DNA of 64,000 nucleotides from an uncultured cyanobacterium (GCA_937899645.1 CALCCD010000124.1:1-64000), one strand, 5' to 3'; shown: positions 46,317 through 56,156, numbered from the stretch's first letter. Translations and numbers: made by a program. Notes: generated by a model not told the origin, from the sequence alone.

Positions 46317-49229
46317 CTACAGCATTTGCACCGGCTCGGCGGCGCGATTGTCGAGCGCTTCTGCGATCGGCGTCGGCGTCGGGGACGCACCCGGACGCCA
46401 CCGATCGACGAGCGACTCGAGCAGCGCTTCGATCTTGCGGGCGTAACCGACCTTATCGAGGAACGACGGGTTGTCGGCCATGCGATCGCGCAGCGTTTGC
46501 CGGACGCGATCGCGCTGCGCTCGATCGCCCGCTAGCTTCGCAGCCAAATCAAGATATGCCGCCTCGCTACCCGTCACCAGCTCCGCCATGCCCAGCTCCC
46601 GCAGCAGCGACGAAGACTGGCGTTCGCGCTGCTCGTTGCCCTCCAGGGAGACGAACGGCAAACCCGAGGCCAGCGGATCGATCGCCGACGCCGCCCCAGA
46701 ATACGGAAACGAGTCGAGATATACGTCCGCCTGCACCAAACAGGCCCGCACGTCCGCCACGCTCGGCATCGTTTTAACCAGCAGCAGGCGCTTGAGGTCA
46801 ACGCCATGCCGCTGGAGCGCGCGCTGCATCTGATTGAAAAACGGCATCTCCAGATTCGGATGCAGACCCCAGTTCGGCCCGAACGGATAGATAACCAAAA
46901 TCGAGTCGGGAACCCGCGCCAGCAGCTTCGCCCAGGTATCGCGCAGCTCGGGGTTGATTTTGCGGAAGTTCGCGCCGGAGATAAAGATTGTCGTACTCTC
47001 CGCCAGCCCCAGCTTCTCGCGGCTGAAGTCCACCGTGGCCTCGTCTGACACCGGCGGGAAGCTAAAACACAGCCCAGATCCCGGCAGCGTCACCAGCTTC
47101 TCGGTGTAGTAGCGCTGCGCTGTGGCCGCTGGCGTCGTCAGCTCCGCGCCGATGTAGTAGTCCATATTGCGGAATCCCGTCGTGACCGACGAAGAAATTC
47201 CGCTCGCCTGCACCCGCGCCAGCCGGTGCGCCGACACCATCGTGATGGGGTACGATCGCGCCGTAATATTCGAGCCGACGAGCAAAATATCGAGGTCGGC
47301 AGCGCGAATCATCCGCACGAGGCGATCGGCATGGCGGTGGAGCAGGTGCGTAAAGCGATCGGCGTGTTGGCGGCAGTAGCGCTCGGTCTCGCTGTTGTGC
47401 GACTGAAAGGCAAACAGATGAATCTCGAACTTCTCGCGATCGAGATTCTCGAAAATCGGCAACACCGTAAACGTCTCGGCGCTGGCGTCGAAGTTCAGCG
47501 ACAGAATCCCAAAGCGAATCTTGCGACGCGTCGCCGGACGCGGCCCGAACTCGTAGTCCAGCGTCGTATTCTGCTGGCGCAAAAATAGTTCGCTCAGCTC
47601 GGCACGCTGCATCTGGATCGTCACCGGCTCGCGCGTGCTGAAGTAGGTTGGCGTCAAGTTCGCGGCGTTGGCATAAGTCTGAATAAAGTAGCGCTCGGCC
47701 GGGCCGTCGGGGTTAGCGCGCACGCGATCGCGGACGAACTGCGTCCAGCGCGCGAAGTATTCGTGGTAGCGATCGACCTCGCCGATCGCCTTGAACAAAC
47801 GCGGCGACTCGAACATAAATTCCATATACACCGCGACCAGCCAGCCGGGCATTGCGAGCCGAGTCGGGTCGATCGTCAGGTGATGTGGATACACGTACAG
47901 CATCGCGGCAAGCAGCGCCGCCAGCGAAGCTGCATCACTCGGCGTATCGGTGGCTTGGGTCGCGAGTCGCTCGATCGTGGCCCGCTCGTGGTCAGTCGGC
48001 GGCTCGTTCTTCAGGCCACACTGCCACACCGCCCGGTGAGCCGCGCCCAGCCGTCGGTTCCAGTCCGCTTCAAGGCGATCGAACGGCTGTTCTAGAAGGT
48101 AGATCGCCAAACTGTCGCGCAGCTCGGCCAGCGCACCGCGATCGTCTGCGCCGAGGCGCGCTAACCCCTTGGAGACACGGGCCGGAATATTGCCGAGATC
48201 GGAGGGTTCGAGGGGGCGCGCGCAGGAGAATGGCGAGTCTTGTGGAACAGACACCTCAACCGCTTCGGCTTTTCCTCTCGATTCCCCAGAGCGAACTTTC
48301 AGCGTTGTCTCATCCGTCGCGGGTATGGGTTTAAAGCGCGCCGTTTTCGTCAGCGACGCCTCGGGCAGGTAGGGCGTCACCTGCGCCTGGGTCTGTTGCA
48401 GCGCCGCGATATAGGTGCGGTAGGCGAACATTACCGCATCGTTAAGCTGCTCGACATGGTAGAAGCTGACGTTAATGTCAAAGTTTCCGTCGTCGAGGGC
48501 TTTAAGGCCGTGGAAGTGGAAAAAGATCGCCGGTCGATCGCCCACGAACAACCGATCGCCCTGCATCGCAATCCGGTAGGTATCGAGGTTCCACGGCGCG
48601 ACATTAATGCCGGGGTACTGCAACACCGCCACGCCCCCGAACCGCTGCGGCCAGTCGTCGAGGTACTTCTGGTCGGCAAACTTACCGTCCTGGTGGTAGT
48701 CGTGACACCACTCGTTGCAGCGATCGCGCCACCAGTTCAAGCAGGCCAGGCCGTCCGAGTCGCGCCGGAACGACACCCAGCCGACGTTGTAAATCCCGTT
48801 AAAGGCTAACGGGGCGAGCTTCGGCGGGAAACGGTGTTCGATAATTCCGATCGAGCGCCCCTCCAGCTCCGCGTACACCGGCGTCGGATCGCTGAAGAAG
48901 AAGATATCCGAGTCGAGATAGGTAACGAGATCGACCTCGGGGTGATGGCGAAAAATATACAGCGGCAGCGACGGCGTACAGGTGAAGTAATACTCCACTA
49001 AGGTGCGATCGAGCTTCGCTTGCGCCAGCGCCTCGTCCCCCCGCTCGAAGTCCTCCAGCAAAATCGGCGCGATCTGCGGCAGGCCCATCGCCACCAGCAC
49101 GTCGTAACACGGGCGATCGAGGCACAGAACCCAGAGCTTGAAGTCCCGCACGTGCCGCTGCAAAGATCGGTAGAGCGCCAGACCCTTCGGCAAATAGCGG
49201 TGGTCGAAATAGGTGCAGTAAAAATACAT
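46317..49229 (-). CDS. Bifunctional glycosyltransferase: N-terminal GT-A (GT8-like) + module shared with the 638-aa protein + C-terminal OGT/SPINDLY-like (GT41) domain
   Basis: GT-A: 'MYFYCTYFDHRYLPKGLALYRSL…LDSDIFFFSD'. C-term: 'IRFGILSLNFDASAETFTVLPIFENLDREKFEIHLFAFQ…YLDSFPYSGAASAIDPLASGLPFVSLEGNEQRERQSSSLLRELGMAELV'. Start MYFYCT at 49229. Confidence 0.85.
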   Translation of the reverse strand: MYFYCTYFDHRYLPKGLALYRSLQRHVRDFKLWVLCLDRPCYDVLVAMGLPQIAPILLEDFERGDEALAQAKLDRTLVEYYFTCTPSLPLYIFRHHPEVDLVTYLDSDIFFFSDPTPVYAELEGRSIGIIEHRFPPKLAPLAFNGIYNVGWVSFRRDSDGLACLNWWRDRCNEWCHDYHQDGKFADQKYLDDWPQRFGGVAVLQYPGINVAPWNLDTYRIAMQGDRLFVGDRPAIFFHFHGLKALDDGNFDINVSFYHVEQLNDAVMFAYRTYIAALQQTQAQVTPYLPEASLTKTARFKPIPATDETTLKVRSGESRGKAEAVEVSVPQDSPFSCARPLEPSDLGNIPARVSKGLARLGADDRGALAELRDSLAIYLLEQPFDRLEADWNRRLGAAHRAVWQCGLKNEPPTDHERATIERLATQATDTPSDAASLAALLAAMLYVYPHHLTIDPTRLAMPGWLVAVYMEFMFESPRLFKAIGEVDRYHEYFARWTQFVRDRVRANPDGPAERYFIQTYANAANLTPTYFSTREPVTIQMQRAELSELFLRQQNTTLDYEFGPRPATRRKIRFGILSLNFDASAETFTVLPIFENLDREKFEIHLFAFQSHNSETERYCRQHADRFTHLLHRHADRLVRMIRAADLDILLVGSNITARSYPITMVSAHRLARVQASGISSSVTTGFRNMDYYIGAELTTPAATAQRYYTEKLVTLPGSGLCFSFPPVSDEATVDFSREKLGLAESTTIFISGANFRKINPELRDTWAKLLARVPDSILVIYPFGPNWGLHPNLEMPFFNQMQRALQRHGVDLKRLLLVKTMPSVADVRACLVQADVYLDSFPYSGAASAIDPLASGLPFVSLEGNEQRERQSSSLLRELGMAELVTGSEAAYLDLAAKLAGDRAQRDRVRQTLRDRMADNPSFLDKVGYARKIEALLESLVDRWRPGASPTPTPIAEALDNRAAEPVQML

Positions 49230-49281
49230 CGGGTCTCGGGCGTCACGACGCGGAGCGAGGAACATCAAACGCCTAGAACAC

Positions 49282-50424
49282 CTAGGCCGCGATGCTAGCC
49301 GTCCAGGCGGCGATGGTATCACAAACCCGCTCGACCTCCGCATCCGTCAGGTGCGGGTATATCGGCAAACTGACGATTTCCGGCGCGATTTTCTCCGTCG
49401 CCACCATGCCACCCGCGCCGATCGACAGGCGATCGCAGTAAGCGGGCTGCAAATGCACCGGTGCGGGATAGTGAACCAGCGTGCCGACGCCACGCTCTTT
49501 GAGAAACGCCCGGAAGGCGTCTCGCTGCGTGGTGCGCAACACGTACTGGTGGTAAACATGGGTGGCGTTTTCCGGCACGGTGGGGTGGACGAACGCCTCG
49601 CGATCGATGCCCTCGCGGTACATCTGGGCGATCTCGGCGCGGCGGGAATTCTCCTGCGCCAGATGCCGCAGCTTCACGCGCAAGATTGCGGCCTGTAGCG
49701 GATCGAGGCGCGAGTTCATCCCCGGCTCGGCACTGATGTAGCGCTCCTTCCAGCCGTACTGCCGCAGGCTCTTCATTTCCGCTGCCAGCGCCGCATCGCC
49801 CGTAACCGCGACGCCCGCATCACCGATCGCCCCCAGATTCTTCGTCGGGTACAGGCTGTAGGCAGCTGCGTGCCCCCAGCTTCCCGTCACCCGACCGCCG
49901 ACCGTCGCGCCGTGCGCCTGCGAGCAGTCTTCAATCACGAGCAGATCGTAGCGATCGGCGATTTCCATCAGTGCGGGCATATCCACCGGACGCCCGTACA
50001 GATGCACCGGCATAATCCCCTTCAGCGTGCCCAGCTCTGGATCGGCCTGCACCTGCTGGATAGTGGCCTCCAGGCGATCGACATCGAGGTTAAACGTCTT
50101 CGCATCAATGTCCATCAACACCGGTGTCACCTCCGCCAGCTCGACACCGGCCACCGTTGCCACTGCCGTATGTGACACCGTAATCACCACATCGCCGCGA
50201 CCCATCCCCAGCGATCGCAAGATCAGCTCGATGCCATCCGTACCGCTAGCGACGCCCACCGCGTGCTCGACACCGACGAACTCGGCAAACTCGGACTCGA
50301 ACGCCTCCACCTCCGCGCCGAGGACGTACCAGCCACTCTTCAACACCCGCGCCACCGCTTCGTCGATTTCGGTCTGATGCGCTCGGTAGGACGAGCCGGG
50401 GTTAGTTTGGAGAATCATATCCAT
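49282..50424 (-). CDS. DegT/DnrJ/EryC1/StrS-family PLP aminotransferase
   Basis: 'SGWYVLGAEVEAFESEFAEFVGVEHAVGVASGTDGIELILRSLGMGRGDVVITVSHTAVATVAGVELAEVTPVLMDID…VIEDCSQAHGATVGGRVTGSWGHAAAYSLYPTKNLGAIGDAG'. Confidence 0.95.
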   Translation of the reverse strand: MDMILQTNPGSSYRAHQTEIDEAVARVLKSGWYVLGAEVEAFESEFAEFVGVEHAVGVASGTDGIELILRSLGMGRGDVVITVSHTAVATVAGVELAEVTPVLMDIDAKTFNLDVDRLEATIQQVQADPELGTLKGIMPVHLYGRPVDMPALMEIADRYDLLVIEDCSQAHGATVGGRVTGSWGHAAAYSLYPTKNLGAIGDAGVAVTGDAALAAEMKSLRQYGWKERYISAEPGMNSRLDPLQAAILRVKLRHLAQENSRRAEIAQMYREGIDREAFVHPTVPENATHVYHQYVLRTTQRDAFRAFLKERGVGTLVHYPAPVHLQPAYCDRLSIGAGGMVATEKIAPEIVSLPIYPHLTDAEVERVCDTIAAWTASIAA

Positions 50425-50648
50425 CGCTGAACTGCCTCGCGCGTTTCTAGAAAAGCTCTATCTGGGTAATGAGGGGGTGGTGAGGAGTAACAACGGCCTC
50501 ACGAAAATCTTGCTGGCACGCCGATGCAGCGTCAATCTGTAGCGTCATAGTCGGACTGCTTTCGGGGGAGGGCTGCGATCGCGACCCGATCGCGGCGCAC
50601 CGCTGTGCGCCGCGATCGGAAGCCCTAAATTTTGGCCTTGACGCAGCA

Positions 50649-51740
50649 CTAGAAGAGCTGCGGCCCCGGTGGGGAAACGCTCGGGGTCAAACTCTCCTGT
50701 CCGCTTGCCGTCTCCACCACCGGCGGCGACTTCGGCCACGCCACCCCCACACCCGCGCCGGGATACCAGTGATTCTCGGGCTTTTCATTCAGGAAGATAA
50801 AGTTGCGCTGCGTGTTCCAGGCAAACTGCATTAGCTTGTCGGTGACGTGGGCGTTGTCACCCAGAACGACCGCACGATCGGAAAGCTTGCGAACGATCGC
50901 CTCGTACTCTCTGGCTTCGTAGTCTGCCGAGTGGTCGCTGTCGTTGATAAACAGATTGACCGGGCGATCGACAGTTTTTAGCGTCTCGATCGAGTCGCCG
51001 TAATGCACCTTGCCATACTGGTTATAGGGCGCGACCAACAGCGACCCCGCACTCGTGTCGATATCCGTGCCCATATAAGTTCCCGGATGGCCTTCTTCGG
51101 TATTGCGCTTCAGCGCCGCGCAGAGCAGCACGCTGCCGAGCCCTTGGTGGACGCCGGTTTCGATTAGCAGCTTCGGCTTTAACGCCCGCGCGCAGGCGTA
51201 CCAAGCGAGGCGGCGTCCGAACTTCGGAATGCGATCGCGCAGGGGCTTAACGGGCTGGCGATCGTACATGGCGACAATTGCCTGCTTGAGCGCTACATCC
51301 TCGATCGGCTCGCGCAGATACCCCAGCACCCGCTCGGGCGAGCAGCCCAGCGCCAGCGACAAGCCCGACGCCCAATAATGCAAGCAGCTCGAAGCGTTGT
51401 CGTAGGTGTAGTTATCGGACTCCTTCGAGGCGACGAGCCATTGCACCAAAGTTTGCAACTTCGGCGCGAGATAGTATTTCAGCGCGAAGGCCGCTCGGTT
51501 CGGAACGTACTGCAAAACTTGCTGCAAGTAGGCCGCCGGTTCGCCGTCGATCGCCATCGATCGAACATCAGCGCCGGGAGCGCGCAGTAGCTGCACCAGC
51601 TTGTAAAACTTATCGCCGGGGCTGACCGCATCGCGCAGCGTCAGCTCGAAGTCCCCTTCAGAGAACCGCACCTCTAGTTTCGGAGCCGTCGGCTCGCCGG
51701 TGAAACCAACTTGGACTTTTGGTGCGGTGCCGGGGTTCAT
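50649..51740 (-). CDS. Class I SAM-dependent methyltransferase-like protein
   Basis: 'LLIETGVHQGLGSVLLCAALKRN…YMGTDIDTSAGSLL…GDSIETLKTVDRPVNLFINDSDHSADYEAREYEAIVRKLSDRAVVLGDNAH'. Confidence 0.7.
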   Translation of the reverse strand: MNPGTAPKVQVGFTGEPTAPKLEVRFSEGDFELTLRDAVSPGDKFYKLVQLLRAPGADVRSMAIDGEPAAYLQQVLQYVPNRAAFALKYYLAPKLQTLVQWLVASKESDNYTYDNASSCLHYWASGLSLALGCSPERVLGYLREPIEDVALKQAIVAMYDRQPVKPLRDRIPKFGRRLAWYACARALKPKLLIETGVHQGLGSVLLCAALKRNTEEGHPGTYMGTDIDTSAGSLLVAPYNQYGKVHYGDSIETLKTVDRPVNLFINDSDHSADYEAREYEAIVRKLSDRAVVLGDNAHVTDKLMQFAWNTQRNFIFLNEKPENHWYPGAGVGVAWPKSPPVVETASGQESLTPSVSPPGPQLF

Positions 51741-51809
51741 AGCGTTTGGGGTCTGAGGGCTCTAACGGGCAAGCAGAGGCTAGCAGGGCAGCGGTCGATA
51801 CGTCAAAAG

Positions 51810-52814
51810 CTACAAATACGCCGCTAAATTCTCCCTGTAAAAATCCAGCGTTCTTTTAAAACCTTCGGGCAGTTCGATCGCCGGTTTCCAGCCCAGCGCT
51901 TGCCGCAGTTGCGAGTCGTTCGAGTAGTAGTCGCCGATGTCGATACGCTTACGATCGGCAGGAAATTCTTTGATGGAATAATTCCCATCGCCGTTCGCCG
52001 CCACCATCAGCTCGGCGGTTTCCTTGAGGCTGACGACGCGATCGCCCCCGATATTAAACACCTTGCCGTTGGCTTCGCTCGCCAGCGCCAGTCGCAACAG
52101 GGCATCGACCGTATCGTCCACGTAGCTGTAGTCCCGAAGCTGCTCGCCGCCCCAAACTTCAAAGGCTTTCCCTTCCAAAATCAGACGAATCCAAATCCCC
52201 AAAAAGGTCTGGCGCGCGTCTTTAACCCTCATGCGCGGCCCGTAGGTATTCGTCAGCCGCAGCGCACAGGCGCGAACCCCGTAGACGTTGTTGTAAAGAA
52301 TGTGATACCACTCGCCCGCCATCTTGTTAATGCCGTTGACATCCACCGGGCGCAGCATGTGCTTTTCATCGACGGGCAGATAGTCCGGCTTGCCGTAGAT
52401 CTGCCGCGTGCTGGCGAAGACAACCTGAATATCGGAGTTATATTTGCGACAGGCTTCGAGGATCGAAAGCTGCGATCGGCAATTGATATCGAGATCGACG
52501 TAAGGGTCTTTCATCGAGTCCATATGACTCGTCTGCCCCGCCAGGTTGAATAGGTAATCCTGACCCTGCACCAGGTAGCGCATGCTGTGTTCGTCGCGCA
52601 CGTCGGAGATGTTGACTCGCGCCCGTTCTGCAAAGCTGTCGATATTAAATAAGTTGCCGCCGTACTCGGGAATCAGACTATCGACGAGCGTAACGTTCGC
52701 ACCGAGCGCGATCAGCCTTTCCGCCAGGTTGCTGCCAATAAATCCCAAGCCGCCGGTAATGAGAACGTTAGACGCATCGAACTGACTGAAATCCACGATC
52801 GCAATCTCCCTCAA
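51810..52814 (-). CDS. NAD-dependent epimerase/dehydratase (extended SDR, nucleotide-sugar type)
   Basis: 'NVLITGGLGFIGSNLAERLIALGANVTLVDSLIPEYGGN…GQTSHMDSMKDPYVDLDINCRSQLSILEACRKYNSDIQVVFASTRQIYG…ALRLTNTYGPRM'. Confidence 0.94.
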   Translation of the reverse strand: MREIAIVDFSQFDASNVLITGGLGFIGSNLAERLIALGANVTLVDSLIPEYGGNLFNIDSFAERARVNISDVRDEHSMRYLVQGQDYLFNLAGQTSHMDSMKDPYVDLDINCRSQLSILEACRKYNSDIQVVFASTRQIYGKPDYLPVDEKHMLRPVDVNGINKMAGEWYHILYNNVYGVRACALRLTNTYGPRMRVKDARQTFLGIWIRLILEGKAFEVWGGEQLRDYSYVDDTVDALLRLALASEANGKVFNIGGDRVVSLKETAELMVAANGDGNYSIKEFPADRKRIDIGDYYSNDSQLRQALGWKPAIELPEGFKRTLDFYRENLAAYL

Positions 52815-55336
52815 GCCCGAAACAAAAATCCGCGTGCCTCACCCATCTCCGGCGCATTCGGAACCGGATATTTTTCGGCAATCAGAAACTCGCGTAGGAA
52901 GCTCATTCCCTGCTGGGCGACATAGCCGATAAATTCCTGACGGTTGAAAAACCAGCCCATATATTCGGTGTGATAGCCGTAGGCATAGGGACGCTGAACG
53001 ACCACGAAAGACGGCGTGCGATGGACGATCGGCAAGCGCGTTACGTACAAATAGCCGCGTGCGACCTTGGCTAGGTTCGCCATGATTTCCTGCCAGTTTT
53101 GGGAATACTGCACGGAAGAGCTGGCGACGATCAGGTCGTACTGCCGCTGGAAGCAGTCCGCGTCTCGATCGAAAAACGTCACCCCAGGCAGCACCTGCCG
53201 CCCACCCTCGCACAGTATCGGCAAGTCTTTACCGTAATATTCGATGTCAACACCCGGCAGCAAAGCTCGAGCGATGAGGTAGTAGTGGCCGATGCCGCTG
53301 CCCCAGTCCAGAATGGATATTTTTTGTTTGCCCTGGGCCGCCAAGGCCAGAACGTACCCGAACGACATCATCGTATTGTGCGTGCCGTAGTCCGCGCCCG
53401 AGACGTTCTCGGACTCGTGGCTCATGCCAACCGGCGTCGTTCCTTGCAGGGCACGGGCGAACTCCGGCCACTTTTTCATCTGCGTATCGAGAATGCTCTG
53501 CACGTTCCAGCCGAGGATCGTTTCGTCCTGGGTCGCCCAACCCTGGGGCAGATATTCCCAGTGGGGCTTGTTGGGAATGGGGGGCTCGGGGCGGTTGGGC
53601 GCGACGGACGGAGGAGGCGCAGCGGGCAGCGGCGAACCGGCCAGAACTTTGCCTCGGTCTGCGTCGAGTCCGAACTTCGATCGCAGGTCTTGCAGCACGG
53701 GCTCGGAGGCCGTCGAAACGGACTTCGCCCGCCGCAGGGACTCGCGCACCGCTGCAAGCAGAGAGGAGTTAGGGAGATTCGCAGTGCCCGCCGCGATCGC
53801 CGCCGACCCGACAAACACCGAGTACGGGACGCCCAGCAAAATAGCGGCCTGCTTTGCGGCTAAATTCGCAGCGGGAGACTCATCGACAAAGAGCAGAGAG
53901 ACACTGTCAGATCCCGCAGTGCGAGCCTGAAGAAATTCTCTGGCGATCGCGCTTTGCGCGCGTAAATCCGCCGCCGACCCGTGCAGGTCGCTCGGCAGCG
54001 CCACCAGCGTCACGCCCAGGTCGCGGAGCCCCGAAGCGAGAGCCGCATTGGCCTCGGCGGCGATATATTCGACCGCATGGCCGATTTGCGCAAACTGGCG
54101 GGTCAGGTTCAACGACACGGCAGCGAGTTCGATCGCAGCGGAGTTCGCACTGCTATAAATCAGGGTTTTCTTGCCCTTAGGGCGATTCTGAGATCGATCG
54201 AAATTGCTCTGCATATCGTCACGTGCGGGAGGGTGCGGCGCGGAACTCGAGCCCGATCGCGGCTGCCAGTGCCGCTCGATAATCCCCGTTAATTCTTGCA
54301 TGCGAACCGCATAGGTATGATCGCGAAGGGTGCGGGCCTGTCCGGCTTTGGCGATCGCGACGCGCTCGTCTTCGTGTTCTAGCAGGTACGCAACTTTCTC
54401 GATGCACTCTTCGGCACTGCGGTACGTCACCACTTCGCGATCGGGCTCGAACAGCGTATGTAGGTTGCGCTTGGCGTCCGTCACCAGGCACGCGCCCACG
54501 CCGGTCGCCTCGTACAGCCGCATATTGTTCGCGCAGTCGCCTGCGATATCGATATGCCGGTTCAGGGCGATCTTGGCCTGGGCGAGTACGCGGTACATAT
54601 CTAGCGCCCACGCCTCGCCGTGGTAGCGCTGGCGGATTGGGGAAGTTTCGGGCAGGGCTTGGCCGCCATATCCCCAAAAGTCCACCGGAATCCGACCCGC
54701 GATCGCTTCGAGCAGCCGGGTTCCGCCTCGGTGGTGGTTGGAGTATCCCCCCACGAACGCCGCCGAAAGTCGGCGAGGAAGTTTCTCGGGTAGGCGATCG
54801 AGGATGCGCCGCCCGAACCCCAGACAGAAGTATTCGCTCGCAACACCGCGACTGCGAAAATTGCTGACATACGCTGGAATCGAAGATAGCAGCAGGTCGT
54901 AAGCCGACAGTCGGAGGTTGCTACGGATCGGGCTGGCATTTTGCCCGACAATTAGGGGCACGAGTTCGCGACACTCCTCTAGCAAAGCCTCGCTCGCCCA
55001 GTTGACATCGTGGACGAACAAAACATCCGGCTTATAAAGCTGCACCTGCCGCTTGAGGATCTCGAACAGCCGTCCGGGGCCGGGCGCTTGTTGCAATACA
55101 TCCGGGGCAAACTCCGCTGCCCAGCGCTCTTGCAGCGGCGCGCAGTTAGCAATGATGTCTCGCGCTTCCATGCCGCCGCTCTCCAGCGCAGCGGAGTAGA
55201 AGTCCGAAGTGCCGAAGCACGCATCGACGAGCAGCTTCTGCTGGCGGTTGTAGTCTGACTCCGCAGCACCGGGGTTCTGGCGGTAGATGCTGTTGAGAAA
55301 GGGCTCGTAGTAGGTATCGACGATCAGGAACTTCAC
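52811..55336 (-). CDS. Multi-domain protein: CgeB-like glycosyltransferase + GT-B-like half domain + TIGR04325-like methyltransferase
   Basis: N-term 'MKFLIVDTYYEPFLNSIYRQNP…DVLFVHDVNW…NRHIDIAGDCANNMRLYEATGVGACLVTDAKRNLHTLFEPDREVVTYRSAEECIEKVAYLLEHEDERVAIAKAGQARTLRDHTYAVRM'; C-term 'ILDWGSGIGHYYLIARALLPGVDIEYYGKDLP…YDLIVASSSVQYSQNWQEIMANLAKVARGYLYVTRLPIV'. Overlaps the epimerase start by ATGA. Confidence 0.8.
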   Translation of the reverse strand: MKFLIVDTYYEPFLNSIYRQNPGAAESDYNRQQKLLVDACFGTSDFYSAALESGGMEARDIIANCAPLQERWAAEFAPDVLQQAPGPGRLFEILKRQVQLYKPDVLFVHDVNWASEALLEECRELVPLIVGQNASPIRSNLRLSAYDLLLSSIPAYVSNFRSRGVASEYFCLGFGRRILDRLPEKLPRRLSAAFVGGYSNHHRGGTRLLEAIAGRIPVDFWGYGGQALPETSPIRQRYHGEAWALDMYRVLAQAKIALNRHIDIAGDCANNMRLYEATGVGACLVTDAKRNLHTLFEPDREVVTYRSAEECIEKVAYLLEHEDERVAIAKAGQARTLRDHTYAVRMQELTGIIERHWQPRSGSSSAPHPPARDDMQSNFDRSQNRPKGKKTLIYSSANSAAIELAAVSLNLTRQFAQIGHAVEYIAAEANAALASGLRDLGVTLVALPSDLHGSAADLRAQSAIAREFLQARTAGSDSVSLLFVDESPAANLAAKQAAILLGVPYSVFVGSAAIAAGTANLPNSSLLAAVRESLRRAKSVSTASEPVLQDLRSKFGLDADRGKVLAGSPLPAAPPPSVAPNRPEPPIPNKPHWEYLPQGWATQDETILGWNVQSILDTQMKKWPEFARALQGTTPVGMSHESENVSGADYGTHNTMMSFGYVLALAAQGKQKISILDWGSGIGHYYLIARALLPGVDIEYYGKDLPILCEGGRQVLPGVTFFDRDADCFQRQYDLIVASSSVQYSQNWQEIMANLAKVARGYLYVTRLPIVHRTPSFVVVQRPYAYGYHTEYMGWFFNRQEFIGYVAQQGMSFLREFLIAEKYPVPNAPEMGEARGFLFRA

Positions 55337-55612
55337 AGCTCTCTTCTCTCAGTGTTTGAGATGCCCGATATTCGGGCTTTTCTGGTGTTCGAGGTTCCCA
55401 GTATTCGAGTCCGGAGCGCACCCCCAATCAGGTCGCCCTCGCGCGTTGCGAGCTGGCCGGTGTAGGCTGCAATCCTACCGCACTGGCCAATCTTTAAATT
55501 GCGGTTGTCTCGTAAGTTATCGTTTTCGCGACGGCTGCTATTGCCGGTTGCTGCCGGTTGCTGCCGGTCGCTGCCTGCCCGCGCCCGCTTACTGTCGCTC
55601 GCTGCAATCGCC

Positions 55613-56110
55613 ATGTTCGACCCGATCGCTCAGCTCCAGCTCGAACCGCATCCCGAGGGGGGATATTTCCGCGAGACGTACCGTGCCAGCGAGACGATCG
55701 CACGGGAGGCGCTGCCGGAGCGCTTCAGGGGCGATCGCGCCCACTCCACCGCAATTTACTTCTTTCTGCCGCAAGGGCAAACCTCGTCGCTGCACCGGAT
55801 TGCGGCGGATGAGGTTTGGCATTTCTATGCGGGCGCGCCACTGACGATCGTCGAAGTGAGCCCGGAGTTTGGCGCGCGCGAGACGGTTTTGGGGATCGAT
55901 TTGGCGGCGGGGCAGCGCCCACAGTACGTGGTGTCGGCGGGGACGTGGTTTGGGGCGATCGCCGATCGCGGCGATACGTTGGTGGGCTGCACGGTCGCGC
56001 CGGGTTTTGACTTTGCGGACTTCGAGCTGGGCGATCGCGCGACGCTACGGGCGCTCGTGGCGGCGCATTCGGAGGCGCAGGTGACGGTCGATCGGCTGAC
56101 GCCTGCTTAA
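55613..56110 (+). CDS. DUF985 (Cupin_5) family protein
   Basis: 'LQLEPHPEGGYFRETYRASETI…STAIYFFLPQGQTSSLHRIAADEVWHFYAGAPLTIVEV…VSAGTWFGAI…LVGCTVAPGFDFADFELG'. Confidence 0.92.
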   Translation: MFDPIAQLQLEPHPEGGYFRETYRASETIAREALPERFRGDRAHSTAIYFFLPQGQTSSLHRIAADEVWHFYAGAPLTIVEVSPEFGARETVLGIDLAAGQRPQYVVSAGTWFGAIADRGDTLVGCTVAPGFDFADFELGDRATLRALVAAHSEAQVTVDRLTPA

Positions 56111-56114
56111 CCGC

Positions 56115-56156
56115 GCGATCGACCGAGAGATCGACCGAGCGATCGACCGAGCGATT
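56115..56156. repeat. 12-bp tandem repeat (~3.5 copies)
   Basis: GCGATCGACCGA / GAGATCGACCGA / GCGATCGACCGA / GCGATT. Confidence 0.8.
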
